Source of the DNA: Leishmania infantum JPCM5
Lineage: Eukaryota; Euglenozoa; Kinetoplastea; Trypanosomatida; Trypanosomatidae
Direction: 5' to 3'
Assembly (NCBI RefSeq): GCF_000002875.2
Contig: NC_009401.2
Span: forward strand, 323,843-387,842
Length of the DNA stretch: 64,000 nucleotides
The position numbers were made by a program, and so were the translations under genes. Shown here piece by piece: positions 1 to 8,737 of the stretch. The notes beneath the pieces are model-generated. The model did no database searches and had not been told where the DNA came from. It saw only the letters and a list, made by a program, of their open reading frames with translations. Position 1 is the first letter of the stretch; every line of letters starts with the position of its first letter.

Positions 1-1379
1 GAGAGTTTTTTTTGCGAGTGGGAGGCCCAGGTTGGGGTCGCGGCGAAAATAGAAGATCTAGGGGATGCGGCTTTATTTCTGAAGATGTTGGTGGCTTGGT
101 TAAAAATGGTGGGGGTTAGATGGCGGGGGCCGGTTGCGCACCACCTTTTGCGTCCGGCTGCTTGGTGAAAAGGCGGGGGGTGGCCTGGAAAATGGGGCGG
201 GAGGGAAAAAGACAAAAAAGTGAACAGCAGCACCGGCGGGATCGCGAAAAGCTCGCTCGCGAAAAAGGTGGGTGGGGCCTTCGGGCGGGGATCGCCACCA
301 CGGGTGGCGGGGGGGGGGCGCGTGTCTGCCGCCGGGGTCCCCATACGGTTTGCTGACGGCGGCCGCCCCCTAGGGGCTGGAAAGACCTAAAAGGGCCCCA
401 GCTCGCCGCCGCCTGCCCGATTCTCGCGCATAGAAGCCGGGATTCTTGCTCGAAAGAAGGCGTTTTGAGTCCCGAGCAGAAGCAAAACAGTGTTTTTGTT
501 GGGGCGCACGCGTGGGCTTTTTGTAACGGCCAAATATGTGCAAAAGAAAATGTGAAAATCATCTCGCAACGCGCTTTGAAAGACAATGGTCAAGCCCGTC
601 TTCGAAACCAACAACAGTGCCACCCCAGACAATCGGAGGGGAGGTATGCATGAGCAAAGCATAAAGGGCAATTATTTTCACGCAGCGGCGGCCATCTGCC
701 GCCAGTGTGGGCGCTATCTTGGGTGCCTTGTGGGTTTGCGTGGGCTCTCTCCCCGGAAAAGTCGCACTTCATCATAGAAAGCAGCGCGTCCGCTGTTTCT
801 TCGTTTCGCCGCTGGTTTGTGGGTGAATGTGTGGTTGAAGATCTGCGCTATTCGCTCTCTTTTTTTTTGTGCGGTGATTTGTTGCCTCCGTAGTCGCGGC
901 GTTTGCCCTGGGGCCCGGGGGATACTCTTTCCTTTTGGTCGCGGAAGGGGGCGACAGGTAGGCTTGAGTTTCGGGGGGAGGGGGTGAAAGGAAGGGGATT
1001 TGAGGAGGCAGGAGGGTGGGATCTCCTATCCTTTGCGTGAGGCGGAACTCTTTCAGAAAACTCGGTGCCACAAATATTCCGAGAACAGCGTCATCATTTC
1101 AACGGGGCTGGTTTGGGGATTTCCGCGGGCGGCTGTGGCGGCTTTGCGGGGCTCATATTGCACGCCCTGGCGCGTGGTTAAGGCTACATCCTCGGACGCT
1201 GAGGGGGTCTATCCTCCGATATGTTTATTTCACACATAAAATAAAAAGGCACTCATGGGTTAAGCATTTTTGTGAAAGCAATGGGATTTCGGTTTTCCAG
1301 AAAGGGCGGGGAACAGGCAAAGGAAGCTGCTTTCACCGGGTTTGCTTGTTAGCACGTTTTCCCCAGCTGAAGGGAAAAG
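1..1379. other. gene-free region, G-rich on plus strand
   Basis: I find no supportable gene here. The open frames that exist are short, overlap each other on both strands and have no recognisable domain. The plus strand carries many G runs (for example around 300-320 and 900-990). The region lies beyond the Pol III tRNA island and beyond the 3' end of the minus-strand array. It is therefore probably transcription-termination or strand-switch sequence, but that is inference from position only. Confidence 0.5.
1375..1378 (-). terminator. Pol III T-run terminator of tRNA-Asp
   Basis: A run of four T on the minus strand begins one base beyond the 3' end of tRNA-Asp, the usual Pol III stop signal. 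Confidence 0.6.
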
Positions 1380-1451
1380 CTTCCCGGCCGGGAATTGAAC
1401 CCGGGTCACCCGCGTGACAGGCGGGTATACTAACCACTATACTACCGAGAA
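1380..1451 (-). tRNA. tRNA-Asp (anticodon GTC)
   Basis: On the minus strand the sequence folds as a 72-nt cloverleaf. The 7-bp acceptor stem pairs TTCTCGG with CCGGGAA, with one G-U pair. The anticodon loop CTGTCAC gives GTC. The T arm is CCGGG-TTCAATT-CCCGG, and the discriminator is G at 1380. No intron is seen. It is the only tRNA of the three on the minus strand, so it is transcribed away from the Ser and Ala genes that follow it on plus. The internal A and B box positions look intact. Confidence 0.95.
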
Positions 1452-1527
1452 CCCAATGAGAGGCGCTCGATAATTGAAACTTTTTTTCTTCCAAATCGAC
1501 TTTAACTTTTCAGATTCACGAGAACGA

Positions 1528-1608
1528 GCAAATGTGGCCGAGTGGTTAAGGCGCCTGCCTGCTAAGCAGGTGTGATCTCACGCGAAGGTTCGAACCCTTC
1601 CGTTTGCG
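1528..1608 (+). tRNA. tRNA-Ser (anticodon GCT)
   Basis: An 81-nt cloverleaf with acceptor GCAAATG pairing CGTTTGC and discriminator G. The anticodon stem CCTGC/GCAGG holds loop CTGCTAA, giving anticodon GCT. A long variable arm with a short GTG/CAC stem is present, as expected of type II tRNA-Ser. The T arm has the GGTTCGAACCC core. No intron is seen. Confidence 0.95.
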
Positions 1609-1611
1609 CAC

Positions 1612-1615
1612 TTTT
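1612..1615 (+). terminator. Pol III T-run terminator of tRNA-Ser
   Basis: A TTTT run starts four bases after the discriminator base of tRNA-Ser on the plus strand. Confidence 0.6.
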
Positions 1616-1668
1616 CCCAAGCCTGTCTATAAGACTCTGACGATTCGCTGAAACGCGTACTTCTATGT

Positions 1669-1741
1669 GGGGATGTAGCTCAGATGGTAGAGCGACCGCT
1701 TAGCATGCGGTAGGTATTGGGATCGATACCCAACTTCTCCA
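1669..1741 (+). tRNA. tRNA-Ala (anticodon AGC)
   Basis: A 73-nt cloverleaf beginning GGGGATGTAGCTC. The anticodon stem ACCGC/GCGGT encloses loop TTAGCAT, giving AGC. The T arm is TTGGG-ATCGATA-CCCAA, and the discriminator is A at 1741. The acceptor stem has a G-U pair at 3:70 and an apparent T:T mismatch at 6:67, but otherwise pairs. It lies 60 bp downstream of tRNA-Ser on the same strand. Confidence 0.93.
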
Positions 1742-1743
1742 AC

Positions 1744-1747
1744 TTTT
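1744..1747 (+). terminator. Pol III T-run terminator of tRNA-Ala
   Basis: A TTTT run begins three bases after the 3' end of tRNA-Ala on the plus strand. Confidence 0.6.
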
Positions 1748-1984
1748 GTGTGGAGCCGGCGATATTGAGAGGGAGAGAAGATCCGAGCGTGTCTGCCTAG
1801 AAAGCCGAGTTGCATTTCTGTACGCGTCATCCAGATTTTATTTCTGCGTTGCCTTTTGCTGGTTGTGTGCACTCGTAATGATTTTCAAGCATGTGCTCTC
1901 ACTGAATTTCTTGAGGTGCGCGTTCACGTCACGGTGTAGGCCATGCAGTGGATTTGTCTGAGCGTGTATCCAAACCAAAACAGC

Positions 1985-1998
1985 TTCTAATGCAATCT
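1985..1998 (+). repeat. target-site duplication, left copy
   Basis: The 14-mer TTCTAATGCAATCT occurs here and again at 2566-2579, exactly bracketing the retroposon. This is the hallmark of target-primed insertion. Confidence 0.85.
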
Positions 1999-2565
1999 TT
2001 TTTTGTCCATTCGGCCACACAACATGAGGTCCCGTTCCACTCTCGAGCCGCCGACCCTGCCCTGCCACAGGCCACCCGTCGCGTGGCGCGAAGCAGCCGT
2101 AGACACACGCCGGCGCGGCACTGCGCCAACTCGGGCATCGCAGCACGGCCTCTGCCTCGAGCCCTCCCCACCCACCCGCCTTGCAGTGCCGCCTCACAGC
2201 CGCTCCCCATTTGTGCCGGTGGCCGCGTGGTGCATCTCCCGCGGTGGCGCAGGCTCCCTCCACCGGTGGGCGGCGAGGGCGGGGCGGGATGTGCTCGAGT
2301 CGCGCTGGCGCCTCGTCGATCGTATGGATGGTGCAGGCGTGCTCGCGGTCTCGGGTCGCTCCGACGCCACGCCGTCGAGGGTGTGGCCGTCGGCATCGGT
2401 GGCGATGAGGCGCCCTGACTTCGCCACGTCGCAGGCGCTCGGCCCTGTGACCGCCGGAAGTGGCTCTGGCACTTGGCAGGGACAGAGGGACCGCCTGGCT
2501 TCCTCACACAGTGGGGGTGCTGGACCCTGAGATGCCACGCACGGAGCTGTGCCTCGTAGTCAGGG
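1999..2565 (-). mobile_element. SIDER2-type short degenerate retroposon, full length with poly(A) tail
   Basis: A 567-bp element read on minus. It begins CCCTG at 2565, followed within about 80 bases by a segment resembling the Ingi/L1Tc 5' signature (Pr77): GTGCGTGGCATCTCAGGGTC, then a GAGGAAGCCAGGC stretch. It ends in an A-rich tail, seen as the T run at 1998-2004 on plus. A 14-bp direct duplication flanks it. About 532 bp is nearly identical to the inverted copy at 40,964-41,495 (I counted three substitutions by eye). Its length fits the roughly 0.55-kb SIDER2 class. It lies in the same sense as the polo-like kinase gene, 75 bases beyond its stop codon, so it probably sits in that mRNA's 3' UTR. 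SIDER2 elements in Leishmania 3' UTRs are known to promote mRNA decay. Open frames inside it are not credible proteins. Confidence 0.88.
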
Positions 2566-2579
2566 TTCTAATGCAATCT
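2566..2579 (+). repeat. target-site duplication, right copy
   Basis: Identical 14-mer to 1985-1998. It marks the 5' side of the minus-strand retroposon. Confidence 0.85.
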
Positions 2580-2653
2580 ATCGAAAACAAAGAGGGGAGT
2601 TGTGGGTAATCTAACCCGTCGCGAGAGATTCAAACGCGCGAGTGGCTGGTCCT

Positions 2654-4759
2654 CTACAGGCAGTGGTCGCGGATGACCTGGTACAGTACGCTCTTGGTGT
2701 TTCGCAGCCGCTCTGCCGCTTCTTCCCACTCCGTGGCCACCGAGTTCAGCGGCATCGTGCGGCGGCGGCCCGACGGCGTCGTGTAGGTCACCACGCGCCA
2801 CTCCGAGCTCAGGATGATCTCGGCGCCGTCCTCGAAGCACACCTGCACCGTCTTGTTTGATAGCCGGAACACGAGCGCGCCGTCCACGCGCAGCCAGCGC
2901 TTCACGTACACAAAGTCACTGGACGTGTGCGGGTCGGTGCAGCGTGGCGGCGCCGCCGGCAGGAAGGGTGAGCACGCCACCACCGGCACCCTGTCCGGCG
3001 AGCTCTGCACGCGGCCGAGGTAGGTCTTGAAGTACTTGGTCAGTGTCACCTTTTTCTCCAGCTCCGGTGGGTAGCTGTGCATGCTGAACACGTGCCGCTC
3101 GTCCTTCGCAAAGAGACCGGTGCCGCCGTCGCGCGCCGGCATCTCAATCTTGACGCGCGCGTAATACTCCACACGGTCCGTGATGGGCTCCCACACGATT
3201 TTGGTGGAGTCGTTGAAGTGCGCGCCGGTTTGGCCGGTGCTGAGGCGGTACGCCATGCCGTACTTGGACGAGAAGTCGGCGCACTGCGTAACCCACACCG
3301 GCGGCGGCGGCGCCTCGTTGTCAGCAGCATCGTCGGCGGCCGCGTCGCCGCACAGGGTCTGGTGCAGGCGGTCGTGCAGCGCCGTCAGCTGCTGCTTCTC
3401 GTCCTCGTCAGCGTTGTCATCGTTTCGGAGCTGCTGCGGAGACGAAGCGGGGCAGCGGCCCGAGAGCGGCACCGCTGCCGTCGCAGGGGCACTGCGTGGC
3501 GTGTCGCTGCGCGCACGCGCGCAGGTGCCAGGGAGCGTCGGCGCCGGCGTGGGCTGCTGCTGTTGCCTGAGGTTCGCGAGGTGGCGCGGCGATGTCGGCG
3601 CGCCGGGCGGCGGTGGCACGTTGGCGTTGATGGGCCGCAGCACCTCGCGTTGTGCTGGGGCACCTAACAGCTCCTTACCATACGGCGCCGGCGGTGGGTG
3701 ATGCATGTCCACCGCCGGCCCGCGGCGTGCGCTGCGTGTGATTGTGGTTGCTGCTGCTGCTGATGCGGTCGCCGTCGTCGCGGGCGCGGCGGCGCCGGGC
3801 ACCGGCAGGCCGAAGGACGCGAACGATGCCGGTGGCGTCAGCGGCGGCGGCGGTGACGACGAGAAGAAGGAGTGCTGGCGGATGTCCATCAGCGTGGGGC
3901 GGTGGGCCGGGCTGCTCTGCAGGATCTGGGTGATAAGGTCGCGCGCGTTGTCTGGCACGCTGGCGGGGAAGTCGTAGCGGCACTGGCGGATGCGCTTGTA
4001 TGTAGACTCCACGTCCTCCATCTGGAACGGAGGCTGACCCACCAGCAGCGTGTAGAGGATGACGCCGAGCGACCACGTGTCCACCTCGTAGCTGTGACCG
4101 TGGCTCTTGTGGTCGATGATCTCGGGTGCAATGTAGTTGGGCGTTCCACAAATGGTGCGCTTGCGCTCGCCGTCGTACTGCAGCTCCGCGGCGAGGCCGA
4201 AGTCGCCGATCTTGACGTTGAGCTCTCTGTCCAGCATAATGTTGCCGGGCTTCAGGTCGCGGTGGATGACGCACTCACTGTGCATGTACTGCAGCGCCGA
4301 CAGGCACTGCAGCATCACGTACTGTGTCTCCGCCACGCTGAAACGGCGCACTTTGAGTAGGTCCATCAGCGTCCCGTGGTCACACTTCTCCAAGAGCATG
4401 TACACGTAGTAGCGGTCGCGGAACGTGCGAAGGAACTCGACGACGTGCTTGTGCTTCATGCGGCGGTGGATGCTGATTTCACTGTGCAGCTTCTGCAGCG
4501 TCTTGGGCTTCTCCAGCGACGCACGATTAACGGCCTTGAGCGCGTAGGTGCCAGTCTCGTCCGACACCTCGTAGCACTTGGCGAAGCCGCCGCGGCCGAG
4601 CACGCGACCGCACTGGAAGCGATGCAGCCTGCCGCTGGAGTCCATCTCGTAGATACTGCTGCCAGGCTGGAACGTCGGCTTCGGTAGCTCCGACGTGGAC
4701 GCGGGTGCGTCGGCGAAGGTGGGGCCGGTGCGGACACCGACGCGCTGCAGGCGCTCCAT
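2654..4759 (-). CDS. PLK: polo-like protein kinase
   Basis: A 701-aa serine/threonine kinase with C-terminal polo boxes. The kinase domain covers about residues 48-299: glycine loop GRGGFAKC (55-62), lysine K75 in YALK, catalytic HRDLKPGN (166-173), DFG (186-188) and activation segment RTICGTPNYIAPE, where T202 matches the activating threonine of human PLK1. A proline/alanine-rich linker (about 300-485) leads to polo box 1 (about 488-582) and polo box 2 (about 617-700, including the WLRVDGALVFRLSN core). Length and order fit the PLK family. In trypanosomes PLK controls basal-body, Golgi and flagellum-attachment duplication rather than mitotic entry; the same role here is inferred. It is the last protein gene of the array, and a SIDER2 copy follows in the presumed 3' UTR. 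The ATG at 4759 precedes a short N-terminus before the kinase fold, and no better start is visible. Confidence 0.95.
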   Translation of the reverse strand: MERLQRVGVRTGPTFADAPASTSELPKPTFQPGSSIYEMDSSGRLHRFQCGRVLGRGGFAKCYEVSDETGTYALKAVNRASLEKPKTLQKLHSEISIHRRMKHKHVVEFLRTFRDRYYVYMLLEKCDHGTLMDLLKVRRFSVAETQYVMLQCLSALQYMHSECVIHRDLKPGNIMLDRELNVKIGDFGLAAELQYDGERKRTICGTPNYIAPEIIDHKSHGHSYEVDTWSLGVILYTLLVGQPPFQMEDVESTYKRIRQCRYDFPASVPDNARDLITQILQSSPAHRPTLMDIRQHSFFSSSPPPPLTPPASFASFGLPVPGAAAPATTATASAAAATTITRSARRGPAVDMHHPPPAPYGKELLGAPAQREVLRPINANVPPPPGAPTSPRHLANLRQQQQPTPAPTLPGTCARARSDTPRSAPATAAVPLSGRCPASSPQQLRNDDNADEDEKQQLTALHDRLHQTLCGDAAADDAADNEAPPPPVWVTQCADFSSKYGMAYRLSTGQTGAHFNDSTKIVWEPITDRVEYYARVKIEMPARDGGTGLFAKDERHVFSMHSYPPELEKKVTLTKYFKTYLGRVQSSPDRVPVVACSPFLPAAPPRCTDPHTSSDFVYVKRWLRVDGALVFRLSNKTVQVCFEDGAEIILSSEWRVVTYTTPSGRRRTMPLNSVATEWEEAAERLRNTKSVLYQVIRDHCL

Positions 4760-6207
4760 GGCGGCGACGTGCGGGTACGGGTGAAGGGGTAGAGAAAATG
4801 CAGGGGAGAAGCGGAGGCGTCTAGGGGGCCGGGAGGTGTTTGCGTGTCTGCATGCGTTGATCTATAAGTGGTGGTTGCCGTGTGCAAGTGTGCTTCTGTG
4901 CAGGCGGTAGGCGGGTTGGCAGTGGGGCTGCGTGCCAGCGCGCTGGGGATCTCGTCGGAACACAAACGGAGGGTTTCGTTTGTTTGGAAATGGGGAAAAC
5001 GGTGATGGGCGTGGGAAAGAGAGAAATCCAGGGATATTGTGTATGGGCCTCGCGCACTGAGAATGCAGAGGCGGAGGGTGGGGTGCGTTGCTGCTGTTGT
5101 GGTGAGGCCGTCCCGGAGATGGAGGGAAAGGGGAGAGAAGAGAAAACGGGGATGTGGGGAATCTAGAGATTGAAGAGAAAGAGAATGTAGGGGCGGGGCG
5201 GGGCTGCAAAAGGGGTTTGAAGTGGGGGAGGGGGAGGGTGGCTGGGACGGGGAGCACCTGATGTAGCAGGTGTGTGCATATGGGTGTGCTGGTCTCTCTC
5301 TTCCTGTATGCTTCTGAATCCCCTAGGTTGTCTGTGGCTTGCTAGTTTCGAGGGAGGGGGCGGGCTGTGGGCGATCTATATGATGCAAGGAATAACAGAC
5401 GTGAAGGAGAGACGAGACGAAGGAAAACTACCGAAGCCTTTTGCGTGCATGCGCATGTCCGTGCTCGGGCGTGCAGACGTGCTTACATCAAGAGCAGGTA
5501 GAGGAGGATACGGTGGTGAGGGCGGAGAAGCACACACACACAGATCACCGTTTTGTGTGTGTGTGCATACGGGGGGGGTGAGGAGACGATGAGCGGTCGG
5601 CGCGGCGACACCCTCCCACCCCCTCGGAAAGCTCACGAAGAGGAGCACATGACATCCTCGCTGCCTTCCTTTCCCATTTGTCTGCGCCTTGCCCCATCGG
5701 GGCTCCTCTACCGAAACACACTTCTTTCCGCGTGCGTGCGTGCGTGTGCGATAGATGCGCAGAGACACGGGAGTGGAGGTGGGGCGCGAGTGGGGAATAC
5801 GGAAAGAGGACGAGGAGGAGGGGTGGGGGAACGTAGAGGATGCACTCGCACTGCTATCTGACACACACGCACACACACACGCTGTCCTCCTTCTCACCCC
5901 TTTCGTCTGCCTCGCAATCTCTTCCTCTCTCCCTGCCTCCACCACCACACCAGCTTTCCGACCTACTTTTCCATCTCCGCACAGGCAAGCACGCTCACAC
6001 AGACCTCATTGCCACACATAGCTCAAGGAAGCACAAGTGCCACGCAAGAGGCGCCACAATCGATGTGCTTCCATCTGGGAGCAACACCTTTCACCCTCCA
6101 ACCACCTTGTTCTGCTCTGTTCGTTTTCATCTTGGGCATTGCTTCTTTTCGCTTCTATTCTATCTTGGAGAGGTGCGCGTATAATCGAAAATTGCCGGAA
6201 GTGCTGT
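4760..6207. other. intergenic region between PLK and repeat A copy 1
   Basis: No gene is supported. The sequence has GA-rich and CA-rich plus-strand stretches, which become polypyrimidine and TG runs on the transcribed strand. It should hold the PLK 5' UTR and trans-splice acceptor, and part of the VID27-like gene's 3' UTR. Confidence 0.5.
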
Positions 6208-6860
6208 CGTCCCTTTGCCAGCGTGAGAGAGAGATGGCGAAAGGGGACGGAGTTACGCCGACGCTATGGGCGAGTCGGCCCATCCACCTCAGTCAATCCG
6301 ACGTCCGGCGAGTGTAGGCGGTCCGACCGCCTACACCGAGCCCATGCCAGTAGGAGTCGAGCGCATCTGCCGTACAAGAGCACAGACACGCGCATACGCC
6401 TGTGCGTGCGCACTGGCGAAAGTGCGGCCCTACACGTCCTTCCAGCGTACGGTGCCACCGGGTGGGGACATGCAGGGGGGCCCGGGGGCGAGACCTACCT
6501 TCTGGACGCATGGACAGAAGACACAACGGGAGACAAGGGGCCGTGCGGTCACTGTCGCCCATCCGCGGCCCATATGGCAACAGGAAGGCGCACTCACAGG
6601 CAGAGCAAAGAGCGCGCCGCCACTGGGCAGCGAGGGGACAGGCCCCGTCGTCCCCCCGATCTCGTCGCACCACCGTGTCGCGAGGAATGCGTGCGGACGT
6701 GAATGAATGGAGTACACAAAGGAAGGTATTAAATATGCTGTCCGCAGGGACTCACGCCCACTCGCTTGCCGGCGTAGAGCAGGAGATCAGGCGCGCGGGT
6801 GCCGAGAGTCAGCGAGCGAGAGTTAGTTGTCAGCATTCTGTTGCCCCCAAGCATGCCTTC
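6208..6860 (+). repeat. repeat A, copy 1 (653 bp, unclassified dispersed repeat)
   Basis: This segment matches 39,972-40,624 in direct orientation with no indel (constant offset 33,764) and only two substitutions noticed by eye, in the GGGG/GGAA difference near 6243. It begins with CGTCCCTTTGCC and ends GCATGCCTTC. No target-site duplication, poly(A) tail or Ingi/L1Tc signature is seen in either orientation, so it does not look like SIDER2. A perfect 25-bp palindrome sits near its left end. Overlapping open frames of up to about 150 codons exist in both strands, but two near-identical copies give no information on coding. The strand given is arbitrary. Confidence 0.9.
6312..6336. repeat. 25-bp perfect palindrome inside repeat A copy 1
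   Basis: The 12-mer GTGTAGGCGGTC is followed by one C and then its exact reverse complement. It could form a cruciform or RNA hairpin, or act as a dimeric protein site. The same palindrome occurs in copy 2 at 40,076-40,100. Confidence 0.9.
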
Positions 6861-7017
6861 CCGACAACACGTGCGTGGTCGCATTTGTGTGCGCTTGTAT
6901 GAAGGGAAATCGATGCGGGTCGGCAGGAGGGGGGGGTTCCGGCAGCGCTGCGGGAGGGGAAGCCGAGCTTTGCCAGCCAGATGCACAGAGGTGCAAGCGC
7001 AGCAATCGCCGCCAACC

Positions 7018-8694
7018 CTACTCGGTCCCCCATGTCCACGTCCGACTCACCTCCTTCTTTGCTTCATGCACGGGTACGACCCCGACGTCGTTGCTGGTAA
7101 GGAAGCCGACGTGCGACGCACGGTTTGCAGAGGTCGACAACACGGTCTGCCCTACCGCCACGGCGGAGTTTACCACGGCGCGGCCGCTCTGCTGCGACGA
7201 CTCAATCGCACGCAGCGACCACGTCAGAAGGTAGTCCCCGCAGCTGGCGGTCACGCACAGCTCCTTGGTGCCAGGAAAGCGGTCGAACTTCGCGCTTTGG
7301 AAGTGCACCATGCTTGCCCCACCCATACGCAGTGTTTGCTCCGGGGACGGCTGGAGGATGATGGGCTGCGGCTTTCTCGCTCCCATCCGAGTCTGAAACC
7401 CTGTCGACTCTTTGTCGTTGCTGTCCACGTACTTGGTCTCGATGAACAGCAGAAACGAGGTGGAGGTCGCGACGATATACTGACCGTCGGCTGTGACGTC
7501 GATGTCAACGATCGGGACCTTCGTGTCCAGCAGCGTCTTGGCAGTTTTCGGGAAGTACCCGCCGGCTGGCTTGCGCGCGCCGGGCGGGCCGGTGTAGAGT
7601 CGGATGTTCCCGGAGCCATCGCCGATGACGAGGTAGCCATTCTGCGAGGTAGCGTGGCAGGTGAAGTCCTTCCGGAGCGACGGCAAGGCGTAGTCTGTCG
7701 GCTGTTTCCCATCCTCCATGACGACACAGCTGCGGGGGTCCATGCGGACGTCGATGTTGAAGGCAACATTGCGGCCGAGGCACGTGTAGACGGAGCCAGA
7801 GTTCGCCGCTGTGTGGTTTGCATAGGCCACACTCTGCACGGGCAGATCCGCTGGCTTGTACTCCTGCACCACAGTGCCGCGCGCGAGGTCTAGTTGCTGA
7901 ACCGCCGCGCTGCAGCCGCCAAAGAGCAGCATGGTGACGTCGCCGTTCTCCAGGAGAGTTCCTGTGGAGGTGCCGTCGACGCCGTGCACGACGAGCTTCT
8001 CCATGGCAGCCCGGTCAAAGCCTCGCTCCGTCTGCGGCAGCGCCTGCAGCTCCAGACTGGCCTCCTCGTTACTCTTCTTGACAACGAGGACGCGGTTAAA
8101 CTGTAGCGACTCCGCGGCGCAAATATTGCCGGCACCGGTGCTCGCCTTCGTCAACTGGCTTGGGTCGAACTCGAACACGGGCTCCGTGGCATCTTCGTTA
8201 CAGACCTCGCGCGTGGTGGCGGCGCCGAGGTACTTGTACCACTCGTCCTCCGGATCCACCTCGTCGTAGCCGGTGAGGAGGCTGTAGGTACAGCGGTTGT
8301 ACAGCTCCACAAACTGTTGCATGCGCAACTGTGCCGTCACCTGCGCGACATGCGCCGCCGGAGCGGTGAAGCGAAAGGCAACGGTCTCAAGCTCTTCATC
8401 GATGATCGCTGGCCAGTGCACGGACGCGGTTGGGGCGGAGTAAGAGAGCTGAAGGTCCACGCCGATGGGTTGCTCAAAGACCTTCTCCCCGTCCTCGGCC
8501 ACGGCGATGAGGTACTCCACACTGCTGTTGTTACTGCTGGCAGCACCTGCCGTCTTCTTGTGCTTCAGCAGGGAGATGGTGAAGCAGTCCACGTCGCCGA
8601 GGGGTTTGTAGTAAGGGTGCTCGCCCTCCTCTCCGGCGTACTGATAGAGGGTACCCTGGTTGGTGAACAGCTCCGTGGTGGACGCCGACATCAT
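7018..8694 (-). CDS. VID27-like protein
   Basis: A 558-aa protein resembling the VID27 (vacuolar import and degradation 27/CYPRO4) family. The best evidence is the C-terminal half. It has WD-like strands with YLVIGDGSGNIRLY (354-367), followed by PIVDIDVTADGQYIVATS (394-411), which is the typical VID27 core where the protein comments on glucose-repressed import in yeast. The N-terminal part (about 20-140) could be the PH-like VID27 region: it has the YKPLGDVDC element and a hydrophobic helix with FVELYNRC. No signal peptide or membrane segment is seen. The family's molecular role is poorly known, so function here stays open. Start is at MMSAST; the second ATG three bases on is equally possible. 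A CA/GA microsatellite lies immediately upstream. Confidence 0.8.
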   Translation of the reverse strand: MMSASTTELFTNQGTLYQYAGEEGEHPYYKPLGDVDCFTISLLKHKKTAGAASSNNSSVEYLIAVAEDGEKVFEQPIGVDLQLSYSAPTASVHWPAIIDEELETVAFRFTAPAAHVAQVTAQLRMQQFVELYNRCTYSLLTGYDEVDPEDEWYKYLGAATTREVCNEDATEPVFEFDPSQLTKASTGAGNICAAESLQFNRVLVVKKSNEEASLELQALPQTERGFDRAAMEKLVVHGVDGTSTGTLLENGDVTMLLFGGCSAAVQQLDLARGTVVQEYKPADLPVQSVAYANHTAANSGSVYTCLGRNVAFNIDVRMDPRSCVVMEDGKQPTDYALPSLRKDFTCHATSQNGYLVIGDGSGNIRLYTGPPGARKPAGGYFPKTAKTLLDTKVPIVDIDVTADGQYIVATSTSFLLFIETKYVDSNDKESTGFQTRMGARKPQPIILQPSPEQTLRMGGASMVHFQSAKFDRFPGTKELCVTASCGDYLLTWSLRAIESSQQSGRAVVNSAVAVGQTVLSTSANRASHVGFLTSNDVGVVPVHEAKKEVSRTWTWGTE

Positions 8695-8700
8695 TGCCTA

Positions 8701-8737
<37 letters not shown>

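Noticed and set aside
1..1379. 5S rRNA, snRNA or snoRNA genes near the tRNA island
   Set aside because: I looked for such sequences but saw no recognisable 5S core or box elements; a covariance-model search would be needed to exclude small RNAs.
2003..2530. 175-codon plus-strand frame and several others across the SIDER2 copy
   Set aside because: They are chance frames in a GC-rich non-coding retroposon; the same is true of the inverted copy.
6266..6706. 146-codon plus-strand open frame in repeat A (copy at 40,030-40,470)
   Set aside because: Overlapped by open frames in other phases and on minus. No domain or codon bias, and two near-identical copies cannot show coding constraint.
6208..6860. 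Repeat A as a SIDER element
   Set aside because: No Ingi/L1Tc signature, A-rich tail or target-site duplication was found on either strand, so I left it unclassified.
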